This document shows, piece after piece, positions 1-7,355 of a DNA stretch of 64,000 nucleotides. The notes under the pieces are model-generated. The model did no database searches and was not told the origin of the DNA. It worked only from the letters and a program-made list of their open reading frames with translations. The first letter of the stretch is position 1; every line of letters starts with the position of its first letter. A program made the translations under genes and the position numbers. This DNA is from Alphaproteobacteria bacterium (lineage in GTDB: Bacteria; Myxococcota_A; UBA796; GCA-2862545), in contig JACKET010000003.1 of NCBI GenBank assembly GCA_020632875.1, positions 496,001-560,000 on the forward strand, given 5' to 3'.

Positions 1-208
1 CGTCGTCTACACCGACGGCATCCCCGAGGCCGAAGACGCCGAGGGCAACCAGCTCGGCGAGCGCGCGCTGCGCGACGTCTGCGAGAAGGCCAGCGTCGAC
101 GGGCCCGAAGCCGTGTGCGAGGCCGTCCGCCGCAAGGTCGTCGAGCACGCCGGCTCGCTGAACCACCTCGGCGACGATGTCACGCTGCTCGCCGTCCAGG
201 CCCTCTGA
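1..208 (+). CDS. C-terminal end of a PP2C/SpoIIE-type serine phosphatase (partial)
   Basis: The frame is open from the window edge (first full codon at base 2) and ends with TGA at 206-208, giving 68 residues. It contains YTDGIPEAED followed near the end by LGDDVTLLAV. The pair YTDG...EA and GDDxTLL is the C-terminal signature of the RsbU/SpoIIE branch of PP2C phosphatases. In these the aspartates bind metal, and the enzymes usually dephosphorylate anti-sigma-factor antagonists or act as response-regulator outputs. The upstream domains lie outside the window, so the sensor part and the specific pathway cannot be named. The family call is good; the role is inference. Confidence 0.75.
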   Translation, partial: VVYTDGIPEAEDAEGNQLGERALRDVCEKASVDGPEAVCEAVRRKVVEHAGSLNHLGDDVTLLAVQAL

Positions 209-285
209 CAGGGGTCCGACACCGGCCTGACATTCCGTCCTGGCGGCCGTTTCCGGTATCCTCGCGCGACCAACAGGGGGTTCCG

Positions 286-1941
286 ATGGGTCGTACGATG
301 TGGATGCGCCAGCTTCGTCAGACGATGGCACTCGCGCACATGGCGCACTTCACCGGCACGAGCGTCGACGAGGCCCGCGAGCGGGTCCGCGCCTTCCGCT
401 CCCAGCGCCGGGAGGCCATCGAGCGCAAGAACGCGCGGTCTGCCGAGGCGACCCGTCGCGGGTTCCTGCAGGGCGTCGGGGCGCTCGGCCTCGTCGGCCT
501 GGCGGGCACGTCGTCCCGCGCGTGGGCGCTCCGCCAGTCCGATGCGCGCATCGCCGTCATCGGGGCGGGCATCGGCGGCCTGTCGTGCGCCGACTTCCTC
601 GCGTCGAAGGGCTTCCCCTGCGACGTGTTCGACGCCGCGGAGCGGGTGGGCGGCCGGATGCACTCGCTCGGCGGGGCGTTCCCGGGCCCCATCGCGCTCG
701 GCAACCAGGTCACCGAGCTCGGCGGCGAGTTCATCGACACCAGCCACACGATGATGAAGGCCTACGCCCGCGAGTTCGGCTTCGAGATGGAGGACGTGCT
801 GGCCATCGAAGAGGGCGACCCGATCTTCTACCTCTCCGGCCAGTACTACACCGAAGACGACATCATCGAGGACTACCGCGACTTCGTGGCGGCGATGAAG
901 GCCGACCTGCGCATCCTCGGCGGCCCGACGGCCGACGCGTTCACGCCCGAAGACGAGATCCTCGACTACACCAGCCTCGAGGAGTACCTCGTCACGCGCG
1001 GCGCGAGCCCCATGCTGACCGACCTCATCCGCGAGACGTACCGCAACGAGTACGGCCGCGACATCGATCAGCAGAGCTGCCTGAACTTCCTGTACCTGAT
1101 CCACGCCGACCGCAGCTCGAACTGGCGTCCGTGGGGCGTGTTCAGCGACGAGCGGTACCACGTGATCGGCGGCAACCAGCAGATCCCCGTCGCCATCGCC
1201 AACCGCCTGCCGAACGGCGTCGAGCTCGGGCATCGCCTGGTCGCCGCCCGCCGGCTGGCGACGGGCACGTACCGGCTCACGTTCTCGGTCGCGGGCGGTC
1301 CGACGGTCGACCGCGACTACGACTACGTCGTGTTCGCCACGCCGTTCTCGACGCTGCGCAACGTCGCGCTCGACGCCTCGCTCGGCCTCCCCTCGTGGAA
1401 GCACTACGCGATCGACGAGCTGCAGTACGGCACGAACGCCAAGATGATCCTCGCGTTCGACGGGCGCCCGTGGCACGACGCCGGCAGCTCCGGGAACATG
1501 GTGACCTACGGCGACCCCGACCTGAACTCGGGCTGGGAGTCGAACCCGAGCCTCGCGACCGACACGTCCGCCGTGTACATCGACTACTCGGGCGGCGCGC
1601 GCGGCGCGAACCTCGACCCGAACGACCCCGCCGGCGAGGCCACGCGCTGGCTCGCGGCCTTCGATCGCATCGTGCCGGGCGCGTCCGCGGCCATCCGGCG
1701 CGATACGAACGGTGCGCCCGTGGCGACCATCCGCCACTGGCCGTCCGACCCGAACCACCTCGGCGCGTACACGTGCAACCAGCCCGGCTACTTCACCACC
1801 ATCTGCGACAACGAGGGCAAGCGCGTCGACAACCTGCTGTTCGCAGGCGAGCACGCGAACAGCTTCTACGAGTTCCAGGGCTGGATGGAGGGCGGCGCGC
1901 TCTCCGGGGCCGCCGCAGGCAAGGCGATCTGGCAGGACTGA
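286..1941 (+). CDS. Tat-exported FAD-dependent amine oxidase (flavin monoamine oxidase family)
   Basis: The protein has 551 residues. The start ATG at 286 is chosen because an AGGGGG ribosome site lies just upstream; the frame is open further upstream but without a better start. Residues about 55-80 carry a twin-arginine signal (TRRGFLQGVGALGLVGLAG), so the folded flavoprotein is probably exported by Tat. After it comes the Rossmann dinucleotide motif VIGAGIGGLS at about 91-100, then VGGRMHS, typical of amine oxidases. The C-terminal LLFAGEHANS and GALSGAAAG form the second FAD-contact region. The family oxidises primary or secondary amines to aldehydes or imines with release of peroxide; the substrate here cannot be predicted. 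The gene is followed 19 bases later by an acetyltransferase gene on the same strand. Confidence 0.9.
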   Translation: MGRTMWMRQLRQTMALAHMAHFTGTSVDEARERVRAFRSQRREAIERKNARSAEATRRGFLQGVGALGLVGLAGTSSRAWALRQSDARIAVIGAGIGGLSCADFLASKGFPCDVFDAAERVGGRMHSLGGAFPGPIALGNQVTELGGEFIDTSHTMMKAYAREFGFEMEDVLAIEEGDPIFYLSGQYYTEDDIIEDYRDFVAAMKADLRILGGPTADAFTPEDEILDYTSLEEYLVTRGASPMLTDLIRETYRNEYGRDIDQQSCLNFLYLIHADRSSNWRPWGVFSDERYHVIGGNQQIPVAIANRLPNGVELGHRLVAARRLATGTYRLTFSVAGGPTVDRDYDYVVFATPFSTLRNVALDASLGLPSWKHYAIDELQYGTNAKMILAFDGRPWHDAGSSGNMVTYGDPDLNSGWESNPSLATDTSAVYIDYSGGARGANLDPNDPAGEATRWLAAFDRIVPGASAAIRRDTNGAPVATIRHWPSDPNHLGAYTCNQPGYFTTICDNEGKRVDNLLFAGEHANSFYEFQGWMEGGALSGAAAGKAIWQD

Positions 1942-1960
1942 CGCACGCGGGTGCCCGCGG

Positions 1961-2509
1961 ATGATCCGCCTCGTGCCGCTCGGCGTGGCGGAGCTGCCGG
2001 ACTTCGCGGCCCTGCACGCGGGGTTCGGCGGCTGCTACTGCGCCGTGTGGACGCGCTTCGGGCCCGACTGGGCGGAGCGCTGCGCGAAGGGCACGAACCT
2101 CGCGGCCACCGAAGCGGACGTGCGCGCCGGGCGGAAGCCGGGGTTCCTCGTCTACGAGGGCGACGCGCTCGTCGGGTGGACGGGCGCCGGGCCGCGCGCC
2201 GAGCTGCCGTCCATGGCGACGCGGCTCGGGTCCCGCCTGGGGCGGCCGGACGCGTGGGCCATCGGCTGCCTGGCCTTCCCGGCCGAGGCCCGCGGGCGGG
2301 GTCTCGCGGACGCCACCGTGGAGGCCGTCGTCGCAGAGGCACGGGCCGCGGGAGCCGCGTTCATCGAGGCGTTCCCCACCCGCCCGTGGGACGAGCCGCG
2401 CAGCTACCGGGGCAGCGAGCGGCTGTACGCGCGGCACGGGTTCACGGTGGTGGCGAGCGACCCGGACGGCGGGTCCGAGATCCTGCTGATGAGGCGCTAC
2501 TGCGGCTAA
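1961..2509 (+). CDS. GNAT-family N-acetyltransferase
   Basis: The protein has 182 residues, starting at ATG 1961 (MIRLVPLGVAEL). The centre has the GNAT layout: a beta strand (WAIGCLAFPAEARGRG) containing a degenerate acetyl-CoA pyrophosphate loop ARGRGLA, then a helix (ATVEAVVAEARAAGAAFIEAF), then a late RLYARHGF motif, which is the usual 'lYeklGF' end of the fold. The N-terminal CYCAVW and WTGAGPR segments resemble uncharacterised GNATs annotated only as GCN5-related. The acceptor is unknown. Its stop codon overlaps by 4 bases the stop of the convergent regulator gene. Confidence 0.8.
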   Translation: MIRLVPLGVAELPDFAALHAGFGGCYCAVWTRFGPDWAERCAKGTNLAATEADVRAGRKPGFLVYEGDALVGWTGAGPRAELPSMATRLGSRLGRPDAWAIGCLAFPAEARGRGLADATVEAVVAEARAAGAAFIEAFPTRPWDEPRSYRGSERLYARHGFTVVASDPDGGSEILLMRRYCG

Positions 2510-3477
2510 CCCTCGCGTCCGTCGCTGAACTTCAGCTTGTTGACGCGGAGATCCTCGTCATAGTCCACAATCCCGCTCTCGCCATCAACGAGGCGCGCGA
2601 GCGCGACGGATGGGATGGCGCGCTGGTGGACCCAGGAGAGGGGCACGGTCCGGGTTCCTACCCCAAACGACCGGACCCTCTGCCCCTCCGCCACGTCGCA
2701 GTGAACGTCCACGGTGCCCCGAAACCCGCCGATCGAGGTGATCTGGACGATGACGGGGTCTGCGATGCCAAGCGCACGCCCGTACATCTCATAGCTCGAA
2801 GGCAGGGGACCGCAGAGCCAGGACGGCAGACCGGAAGCTGTGAGCCGCTCTACCTCAGGGACATCGAGGAACTCGTGCACTGCGTCCAACAGCTCGGCCA
2901 TCACCTTCGAGGCGACGAGCCGGAGCATCGAACCACAAGCGGATTCGACAGTCGCCCCTCCCCCGAAGTAATGCTCCATTCCGTGAACCAGGTCCTGAAC
3001 ACCGCCATCCGTGGCCGCCATCAGGCGTCGGCAATCCGACAGCTTGGAGCGCGCCCAGCGTAGGTGGAACAGGCGAGCATCCCCATCGAGCCGAGCGATT
3101 GACGCCCGAGGGTCACTCCCGCCAAGCTCCTCCACGATGCACTGTGCCACGTCGAAGGCGAGCGACACACAACCCGCCCATCGGATCTCGATACTCTGAT
3201 TGCGTCGGATGGCCTCCACCGAAGTACAGATCCGCAGCGGGTCGGGCTCGTTCCACGAAACGAAGGACAGAACACGGCTCGGTTCGACCTCCCTGTACCG
3301 GGCGAAGAGCTCATCGAGCGAGCATCCCAGCTTCGACGCCACCTCCACAAGTGTCGCAGTGGTGGCACGCCCGTTGCGAAGTCGCTTGAACGTGCTTTCG
3401 CCGAAGGAGAACGAGCTCGCGTTCAGGCCGTTCGTCACGAGCGCCTGAGCGATCTTCTTTGAATCGAGAGCGTGCAT
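2506..3477 (-). CDS. XRE-like helix-turn-helix protein with a long unassigned C-terminal domain
   Basis: The protein has 323 residues. The first 65 (MHALDSKKIAQALVTNGLN, then STFKRLRNGRATTATLVEVA and SKLGCSLDELFA) have the spacing of a Cro/C1 helix-turn-helix, with the 'TLVEVASKLGCSLDELF' end typical of XRE proteins. The remaining 250 residues match nothing I recognise; they contain a Gly-rich HYFGGGATVE loop and two cysteines. Base composition is visibly lower in GC and codon use more mixed than in neighbouring genes, which suggests acquisition by transfer. The region just upstream holds four TTGGAC-like boxes exactly 10 bp apart, a candidate operator. The domain call rests on pattern only. 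Confidence 0.65.
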   Translation of the reverse strand: MHALDSKKIAQALVTNGLNASSFSFGESTFKRLRNGRATTATLVEVASKLGCSLDELFARYREVEPSRVLSFVSWNEPDPLRICTSVEAIRRNQSIEIRWAGCVSLAFDVAQCIVEELGGSDPRASIARLDGDARLFHLRWARSKLSDCRRLMAATDGGVQDLVHGMEHYFGGGATVESACGSMLRLVASKVMAELLDAVHEFLDVPEVERLTASGLPSWLCGPLPSSYEMYGRALGIADPVIVQITSIGGFRGTVDVHCDVAEGQRVRSFGVGTRTVPLSWVHQRAIPSVALARLVDGESGIVDYDEDLRVNKLKFSDGREG

Positions 3478-3533
3478 CCAGGGCCTCCATCAGTGACGTC
3501 TCGATGCCCGACTCCGAGGGAGTTGGGTAGGTG

Positions 3534-3569
3534 CTGGACCCGTTTGGACCGAATTGGACTGAGTTGGAC
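3534..3569 (+). promoter_or_regulatory. Four 10-bp-phased TTGGAC iterons upstream of the XRE gene
   Basis: CTGGAC at 3534-3539 is followed by TTGGAC at 3544-3549, 3554-3559 and 3564-3569, each exactly one helical turn apart. They sit 57-92 bases upstream of the regulator start at 3477 (minus strand) and before the stop of the next gene. Phased direct repeats in front of a helix-turn-helix gene suggest cooperative binding and autoregulation. Binding is inferred. Confidence 0.45.
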
Positions 3570-3580
3570 TCGATGGTCGG

Positions 3581-4300
3581 TCAGCGCTCGCTGCGCGGCG
3601 GTGGATTCCACACGACGGAGGGATCGACGTTCCACGGCCCGTCCGACGCGCGGTTCATGACGTACTCCGAGGCCGTCCACACGAGCCCGGTGCGCGGCAC
3701 CTCGCGCGCGTGCTCCGGCAGGACACCCGCGAACGCGTCCCCCTCCACGAGCCCGTCTGCGCCGAGCGCCCAGCGCACGGGCTCCTGACGGAGCACCACC
3801 TCCGGCCGGACGTGGGCGCGCTCCTCGATGCGCCCGATGTCCCAGCGCCCGTCGATGTCCACGTCTCCCACGAGGAAAGTCTGGGTCAGCCCCCACACGT
3901 CCCCACCCCGCAGCCGCCACATCGTCACGCCACCTGCGCCGGGCGCGAGGACGCGCTCCACGCGGTCGCCGGAGAGCCGGACGAACAGATCGACGCCGCC
4001 AGCGGCATCCATCGAGCCGCCGTCGCTGATGGCGTAGGCGTAGAGGTGGACGAGCGTGGCGTCGCCGAGGTCGACGGAGACCGTGACCCGGAACGCGGAC
4101 GGGCGGATCTCGAACGCGTCGCCGTACTCCACGGCCATCCAGTCCGCCGGGAGGCTCCAGGTGCGGCCGTCGCCCACGAGCGCGCAGGTGCGGCGGCACT
4201 CCCAGCGGAACCGCCCCTCCTCGAACGGCGGGGGCGCCGCCACGTCGGGCCCATCGGGGATCTCCGGGAGCCCGGCGAGCGCGGGGGCCAACAGGATCAT
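3581..4300 (-). CDS. Uncharacterised exported protein
   Basis: The protein has 239 residues, starting at ATG 4300, which overlaps the TGA of the upstream gene as ATGA. This points to translational coupling with the DUF3089 lipoprotein. The N-terminus MILLAPALAGLPEIPDG is short and hydrophobic and could serve as a minimal signal peptide. The body is rich in beta-type segments (FRVTVSVDLGDATLVHLYAYAI, LFVRLSGDRVERVLAPG, FLVGDVDIDGRWDIGRIEE). The DVDIDGRWDIG stretch resembles the metal-binding loops of FG-GAP/VCBS-type repeats, but only once. Two cysteines (CRRTC) may form a disulphide. I do not recognise a family; a periplasmic location is likely. Confidence 0.7.
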   Translation of the reverse strand: MILLAPALAGLPEIPDGPDVAAPPPFEEGRFRWECRRTCALVGDGRTWSLPADWMAVEYGDAFEIRPSAFRVTVSVDLGDATLVHLYAYAISDGGSMDAAGGVDLFVRLSGDRVERVLAPGAGGVTMWRLRGGDVWGLTQTFLVGDVDIDGRWDIGRIEERAHVRPEVVLRQEPVRWALGADGLVEGDAFAGVLPEHAREVPRTGLVWTASEYVMNRASDGPWNVDPSVVWNPPPRSER

Positions 4301-5424
4301 CGGGCTTCGAACTGGGCCTGTGCGAGGGCGACGAGGTCGTCCATCGCGAGGTTCACGTCGATCACGTGCAGGCCCCAGCCCGGGAAGAAGTCGCCGTCGA
4401 CGTCGTCGAATCGCACGTCGCTCGGGTCGTCGGGCACCTCGACGGACAGGTAGCCGAAGTCGCCGGCCGTCCGGCACTCGGCCTGGACGAGCCCGGGGAC
4501 CGCGAAGAACGGCGTGTCGATGGCCGGATGCGAGGACGGGTCCTGCCAGGGAGTGAGGTTGCCGGCGAGCATGTCGGCGATCCCGCCCGGCGCGGTGGTC
4601 GGGAACACGCCGTCGAGCGGTCCGGAGCCCGCCGCGATGGCGCCTGGATGCGTGCAGGGGACCTCGCGCCCGGGGAACGGCTGGCCCACGAACACGTCGG
4701 GACCGGGCGGGTCGTCGGGCCGGAAGCTCAGGTACGTCGTCACGCAGCCCCACTCCGCGTCGGACGTGCAGAGCGGCGTGCTGGCGAGGTCGCCGCCGAC
4801 GAGCGCGCCCGGCGGCACCTGGACGGTCATCCCGATCAGGTGCGCGCCGACGATGCGTTCGTGCACGTCGGGCTGGGGCTCGATGGCGGTGCCGAGCAGC
4901 GTGCGCAGCATGATCGAGCCCTGCGAGTGCCCCACGAGCAGGACGGGCCGGCCGTCGTTGTGCTGCGCGAGGTAGTGGCGCCACGCGTCGTCGACATCCG
5001 CGTAGGCCATCGCGAAACCCTCGACGGGATCGGCCCCGGAGAACAGCGACGACAGGGTGAGCTGCCGGTAGACGGGCGCGAACTGGCGGCACACCGCGCC
5101 GTAGCGGGCGAACTGGACGAGGGTGGTGAACTCCTCTTCGACGCCGGGCTCGAGGTCGCTGTTGACGGTCGTGTCACCGCTGACCGTCGGGTAGACGTAG
5201 AAGCAGTCGAAGGGCGGGTCGGCGGCCGGCACGTGCGGGCGGAGCTCGGTGGTGCCGTCGGCGTGCACGACGGTGGTGTCGAGGTTCTCTGCGCAGATCG
5301 AGCCGGGCTTGTCGGGGTGGCACAGCCAGTGGTCGAGCTCGGCGTAGATGTCGCTGGTGTACCCGGTGTCGGTGTCGGCGGGCGTCGGGGTGTCGGTGCA
5401 GGCCAGGAGCGCGAAGAGGAGCAT
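4297..5424 (-). CDS. DUF3089-type alpha/beta-hydrolase lipoprotein
   Basis: The protein has 375 residues. The N-terminus MLLFALLACTDTPTPADTDT is a short signal with a lipobox (LLAC, Cys9) followed by a Thr/Asp-rich linker, so it is a lipoprotein. The body has DCFYVYPTVSGDTT, AYADVDDAWRHYL and the nucleophile elbow LVGHSQGS (Ser about 167). These are the signature blocks of DUF3089 proteins, a serine-hydrolase family with an alpha/beta fold whose substrates are undefined. A late DVDGDFFPGWGLHVIDVNL block carries the expected histidine. It is translationally coupled to the following gene through an ATGA overlap. Confidence 0.85.
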   Translation of the reverse strand: MLLFALLACTDTPTPADTDTGYTSDIYAELDHWLCHPDKPGSICAENLDTTVVHADGTTELRPHVPAADPPFDCFYVYPTVSGDTTVNSDLEPGVEEEFTTLVQFARYGAVCRQFAPVYRQLTLSSLFSGADPVEGFAMAYADVDDAWRHYLAQHNDGRPVLLVGHSQGSIMLRTLLGTAIEPQPDVHERIVGAHLIGMTVQVPPGALVGGDLASTPLCTSDAEWGCVTTYLSFRPDDPPGPDVFVGQPFPGREVPCTHPGAIAAGSGPLDGVFPTTAPGGIADMLAGNLTPWQDPSSHPAIDTPFFAVPGLVQAECRTAGDFGYLSVEVPDDPSDVRFDDVDGDFFPGWGLHVIDVNLAMDDLVALAQAQFEAR

Positions 5425-5508
5425 GACGGCTGGTATCCCGTGAGGAACTCGGGTGTTGCATTCGACGTTGCGGCTGGTGGCGACGTTCCGGCTGGTTCGG
5501 CGTTCCGG

Positions 5509-5815
5509 CTGGTGTCAGAGCGAACCCGAACATCGAAATAGTCTTCCTTCTTCGTCGTGTTTTTCGAATTCTACTCTCGAGATGTGCGCGCTGGCACCGT
5601 CTCGGACCGCGAACGCGGGCGATGCGGGGGCCCGCGACGCGCCGGGTATGAAGCCGTGTTCCGCCTGGTGTCAGAGCGAACCCGAACATCGAAACGGTTT
5701 GCCTTCTTCCTGGTATTTTTCGAATTCCGTTCTCGAGGTGTGCGCGCGGGCGCCGTCTCAGACCGCGAGCGCGGGTGACGTGGGGGCCGGCGACGCGGCG
5801 GGTCTGAAGCCGAAC
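5509..5815. repeat. Imperfect direct duplication of about 150 bp, with an inverted core copy at 5950-5974
   Basis: The block starting at 5509 (CTGGTGTCAGAGCGAACCCG...) recurs at 5665 and runs to about 5815 with roughly 80% identity by eye, sharing 'TTCGAATTC' and 'CTCGAG' landmarks and the end GGGTxTGAAGCCG. The first 25 bases after CT (5511-5535 and 5667-5691) recur in inverted orientation at 5950-5974. This suggests a dispersed element rather than a coding duplication. Confidence 0.75.
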
Positions 5816-6157
5816 GGGGCCGTGCTGGCGGGGCGATCGCGGTGTCCGGCGCCCGGACCTCGAAGGGCGCCAGAGCGCAGGGGACCAGGCGACCGTCGGA
5901 CTCCGCGGAGAGTAGAAATCTCGAGAATTACGCATATCCTACATCATTCCGATGTTCGGGTTCGCTCTGACACCGATGTCCCGACGGCCGGCGGGGGCTA
6001 CGATGGCCGACACCGATGTTGGCGACGGCAACGACGGCCGAATGCACGGTCGCCCGAAGCATCGGCATGCGAATGCACACCGGAATGACCACCCGAAACG
6101 ACGAACGCCGACAATCCGCCGAGGCCGGCCCTCGAACCGTCCGGATCCGGCGGGAAC

Positions 6158-6312
6158 CGTGCACTCGGACCCCGATGCCTCCGCACGACGTGCACTCGGA
6201 TCCCGATGCCCCTGCACGACGTGCGTTCGGACCCCGATGCCCCTGCACGACGTGCGTTCGGACCCCGATGCCTCCGCACGACGTGCACTCGGACCCCGAT
6301 GCCCCCGCGACC
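6158..6312 (+). repeat. Five tandem copies of a 31-bp unit
   Basis: Units begin at 6158, 6189, 6220, 6251 and 6282, each 31 bases, with the shared core TGCACTCGGACCCCGATGCC (TGCGTTCGG in units 3 and 4). There are no unique spacers, so it is not a CRISPR array. The same unit in opposite orientation is present at 12819-12911 and a variant at 12991-13052. The array ends a few bases beyond the stop codon of the minus-strand gene whose stop is at 6321. Confidence 0.85.
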
Positions 6313-6320
6313 CGCCCCGA

Positions 6321-7355
6321 CTACCGACTCCAGCGCGGCAGCCAGTCCGCCGCAGGATCCGTCGTGATGCGCGTCAGCCCCTTCCCGTCGCGGTCGACCC
6401 GGTACAGGTCGGGCTGCGCCTGCCCGTCGTGCGTCCCCGTGAACGCGAGCCACTGCGAATCCGGTGACCACGTCGGGTGCTCGTCCGACCCCGGACCGTC
6501 GATGCGCGCCACCACCCGGCCCTGCGCGTCGAGCAGGTCGATCGCCACGTCCGTCGGACCGAACTGCACCGTCACCGCGAGCCGCGTGCCGTCCGGCGAC
6601 CACGCCTGGGCGAGCGCGATCTGTTGCGCGACGGGCTCCGCGCGGAACGGCCGCGCATTCTGCCCGTCCGGGTCCATCCGCCACGTCTGCACCGTGAGAT
6701 CCCGCCGCGCCAGCCACGTGATCGTCGCGCCGTCCGGCGACCAGGCCGGCTGCATGTCGTCGCCCGGCACCGACGTGAGCCGCGTCGGGCTCGAGCCGCG
6801 CGGGCCCATCACGTAGATCTCGGCGTCCCCGTCCCGGCTGCTCACGAACGCCACGCGCCCGTTCGGGCCGACCGCGGGCTCGAACGAGCCATGGGGTGCG
6901 TCCGTCAGCCGGCCCGTCTCGCCGGTCCGCTCCACGCGGTACAGGTCCCGGAAGCTCTCGTGGCTGCTCTCCACGACGAGGAAGGACCCGTCCGGCGCCC
7001 AGGAGGGATTGCGCACCTGCGGCGCTTCGGGCCCGACGCGACGGGGCTCTCCCCCACCCACGGGCGCCACCCAGAGCGTCTCGAGGTGCGGGTCTTCGAC
7101 GCTGCGCACGAACAGCGCGAGGTCGCCGCGCGGATCGGGCTCGCCGGGGAACACGGCTCCATCGAGGCCCACGGCGTCGACCGGATCCGCGCCGTCTGCC
7201 GCGGCGCGCACCGCCCGCGGCGCTCCCGTGCGCTCGGAGATCCACGTGAGACGCCCGGGGAGCGGAGGAATCTCCACTTCCCGGGCGTCAGGGCGCTCCT
7301 CGACCGCAGGGGGGGCCGGCGAGGAGCATGCCGTCAGGAGGACGATCAGTTGCAC
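6321..7355 (-). CDS. TolB-like beta-propeller lipoprotein (PD40 repeats)
   Basis: The protein has 344 residues. I place the start at GTG 7355 (MQLIVLLTACSSPAPP), because this yields a signal peptide with lipobox LTAC; the open frame upstream has no signal-like features. The body repeats the PD40/WD40-like module: NPSWAPDGSFLVV, EPAVGPNGRVAFVSSRDGDAEIYVM, QPAWSPDGATITWL, AQAWSPDGTRLAV, HPTWSPDSQWLAF and WLPRWS, giving a propeller of about six blades as in TolB. A lone lipoprotein of this kind probably scaffolds envelope proteins; the partner is unknown. The start overlaps by 10 bases the stop of the upstream amidase gene, suggesting coupling. Confidence 0.82.
   Translation of the reverse strand: MQLIVLLTACSSPAPPAVEERPDAREVEIPPLPGRLTWISERTGAPRAVRAAADGADPVDAVGLDGAVFPGEPDPRGDLALFVRSVEDPHLETLWVAPVGGGEPRRVGPEAPQVRNPSWAPDGSFLVVESSHESFRDLYRVERTGETGRLTDAPHGSFEPAVGPNGRVAFVSSRDGDAEIYVMGPRGSSPTRLTSVPGDDMQPAWSPDGATITWLARRDLTVQTWRMDPDGQNARPFRAEPVAQQIALAQAWSPDGTRLAVTVQFGPTDVAIDLLDAQGRVVARIDGPGSDEHPTWSPDSQWLAFTGTHDGQAQPDLYRVDRDGKGLTRITTDPAADWLPRWSR

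Larger units (their letters stand above)
5425..6320. other. Gene-free, repeat-filled interval of about 900 bases
   Basis: No convincing gene is seen. The interval holds two imperfect direct copies of a block of about 150 bases, a third inverted copy of its 25-base core, and five tandem copies of a 31-base unit. Short open frames here are translations of the repeats. Confidence 0.7.

Noticed and set aside
7..1854. Long open frame on the minus strand across the amine oxidase
   Set aside because: In GC-rich DNA, antisense frames stay open by codon bias. The translation is Arg/Val-rich without motifs, while the plus-strand frame has a full amine-oxidase fold.
5453..6088. Frames giving MFGFALT or SEPEHRN peptides between 5.4 and 6.2 kb
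   Set aside because: They come from the repeated 25-base element; length and frame are not kept between copies.
6158..6312. Possible CRISPR array of 31-bp repeats
   Set aside because: Units abut with no unique spacers, and no cas gene is in the window. It is a plain tandem array.
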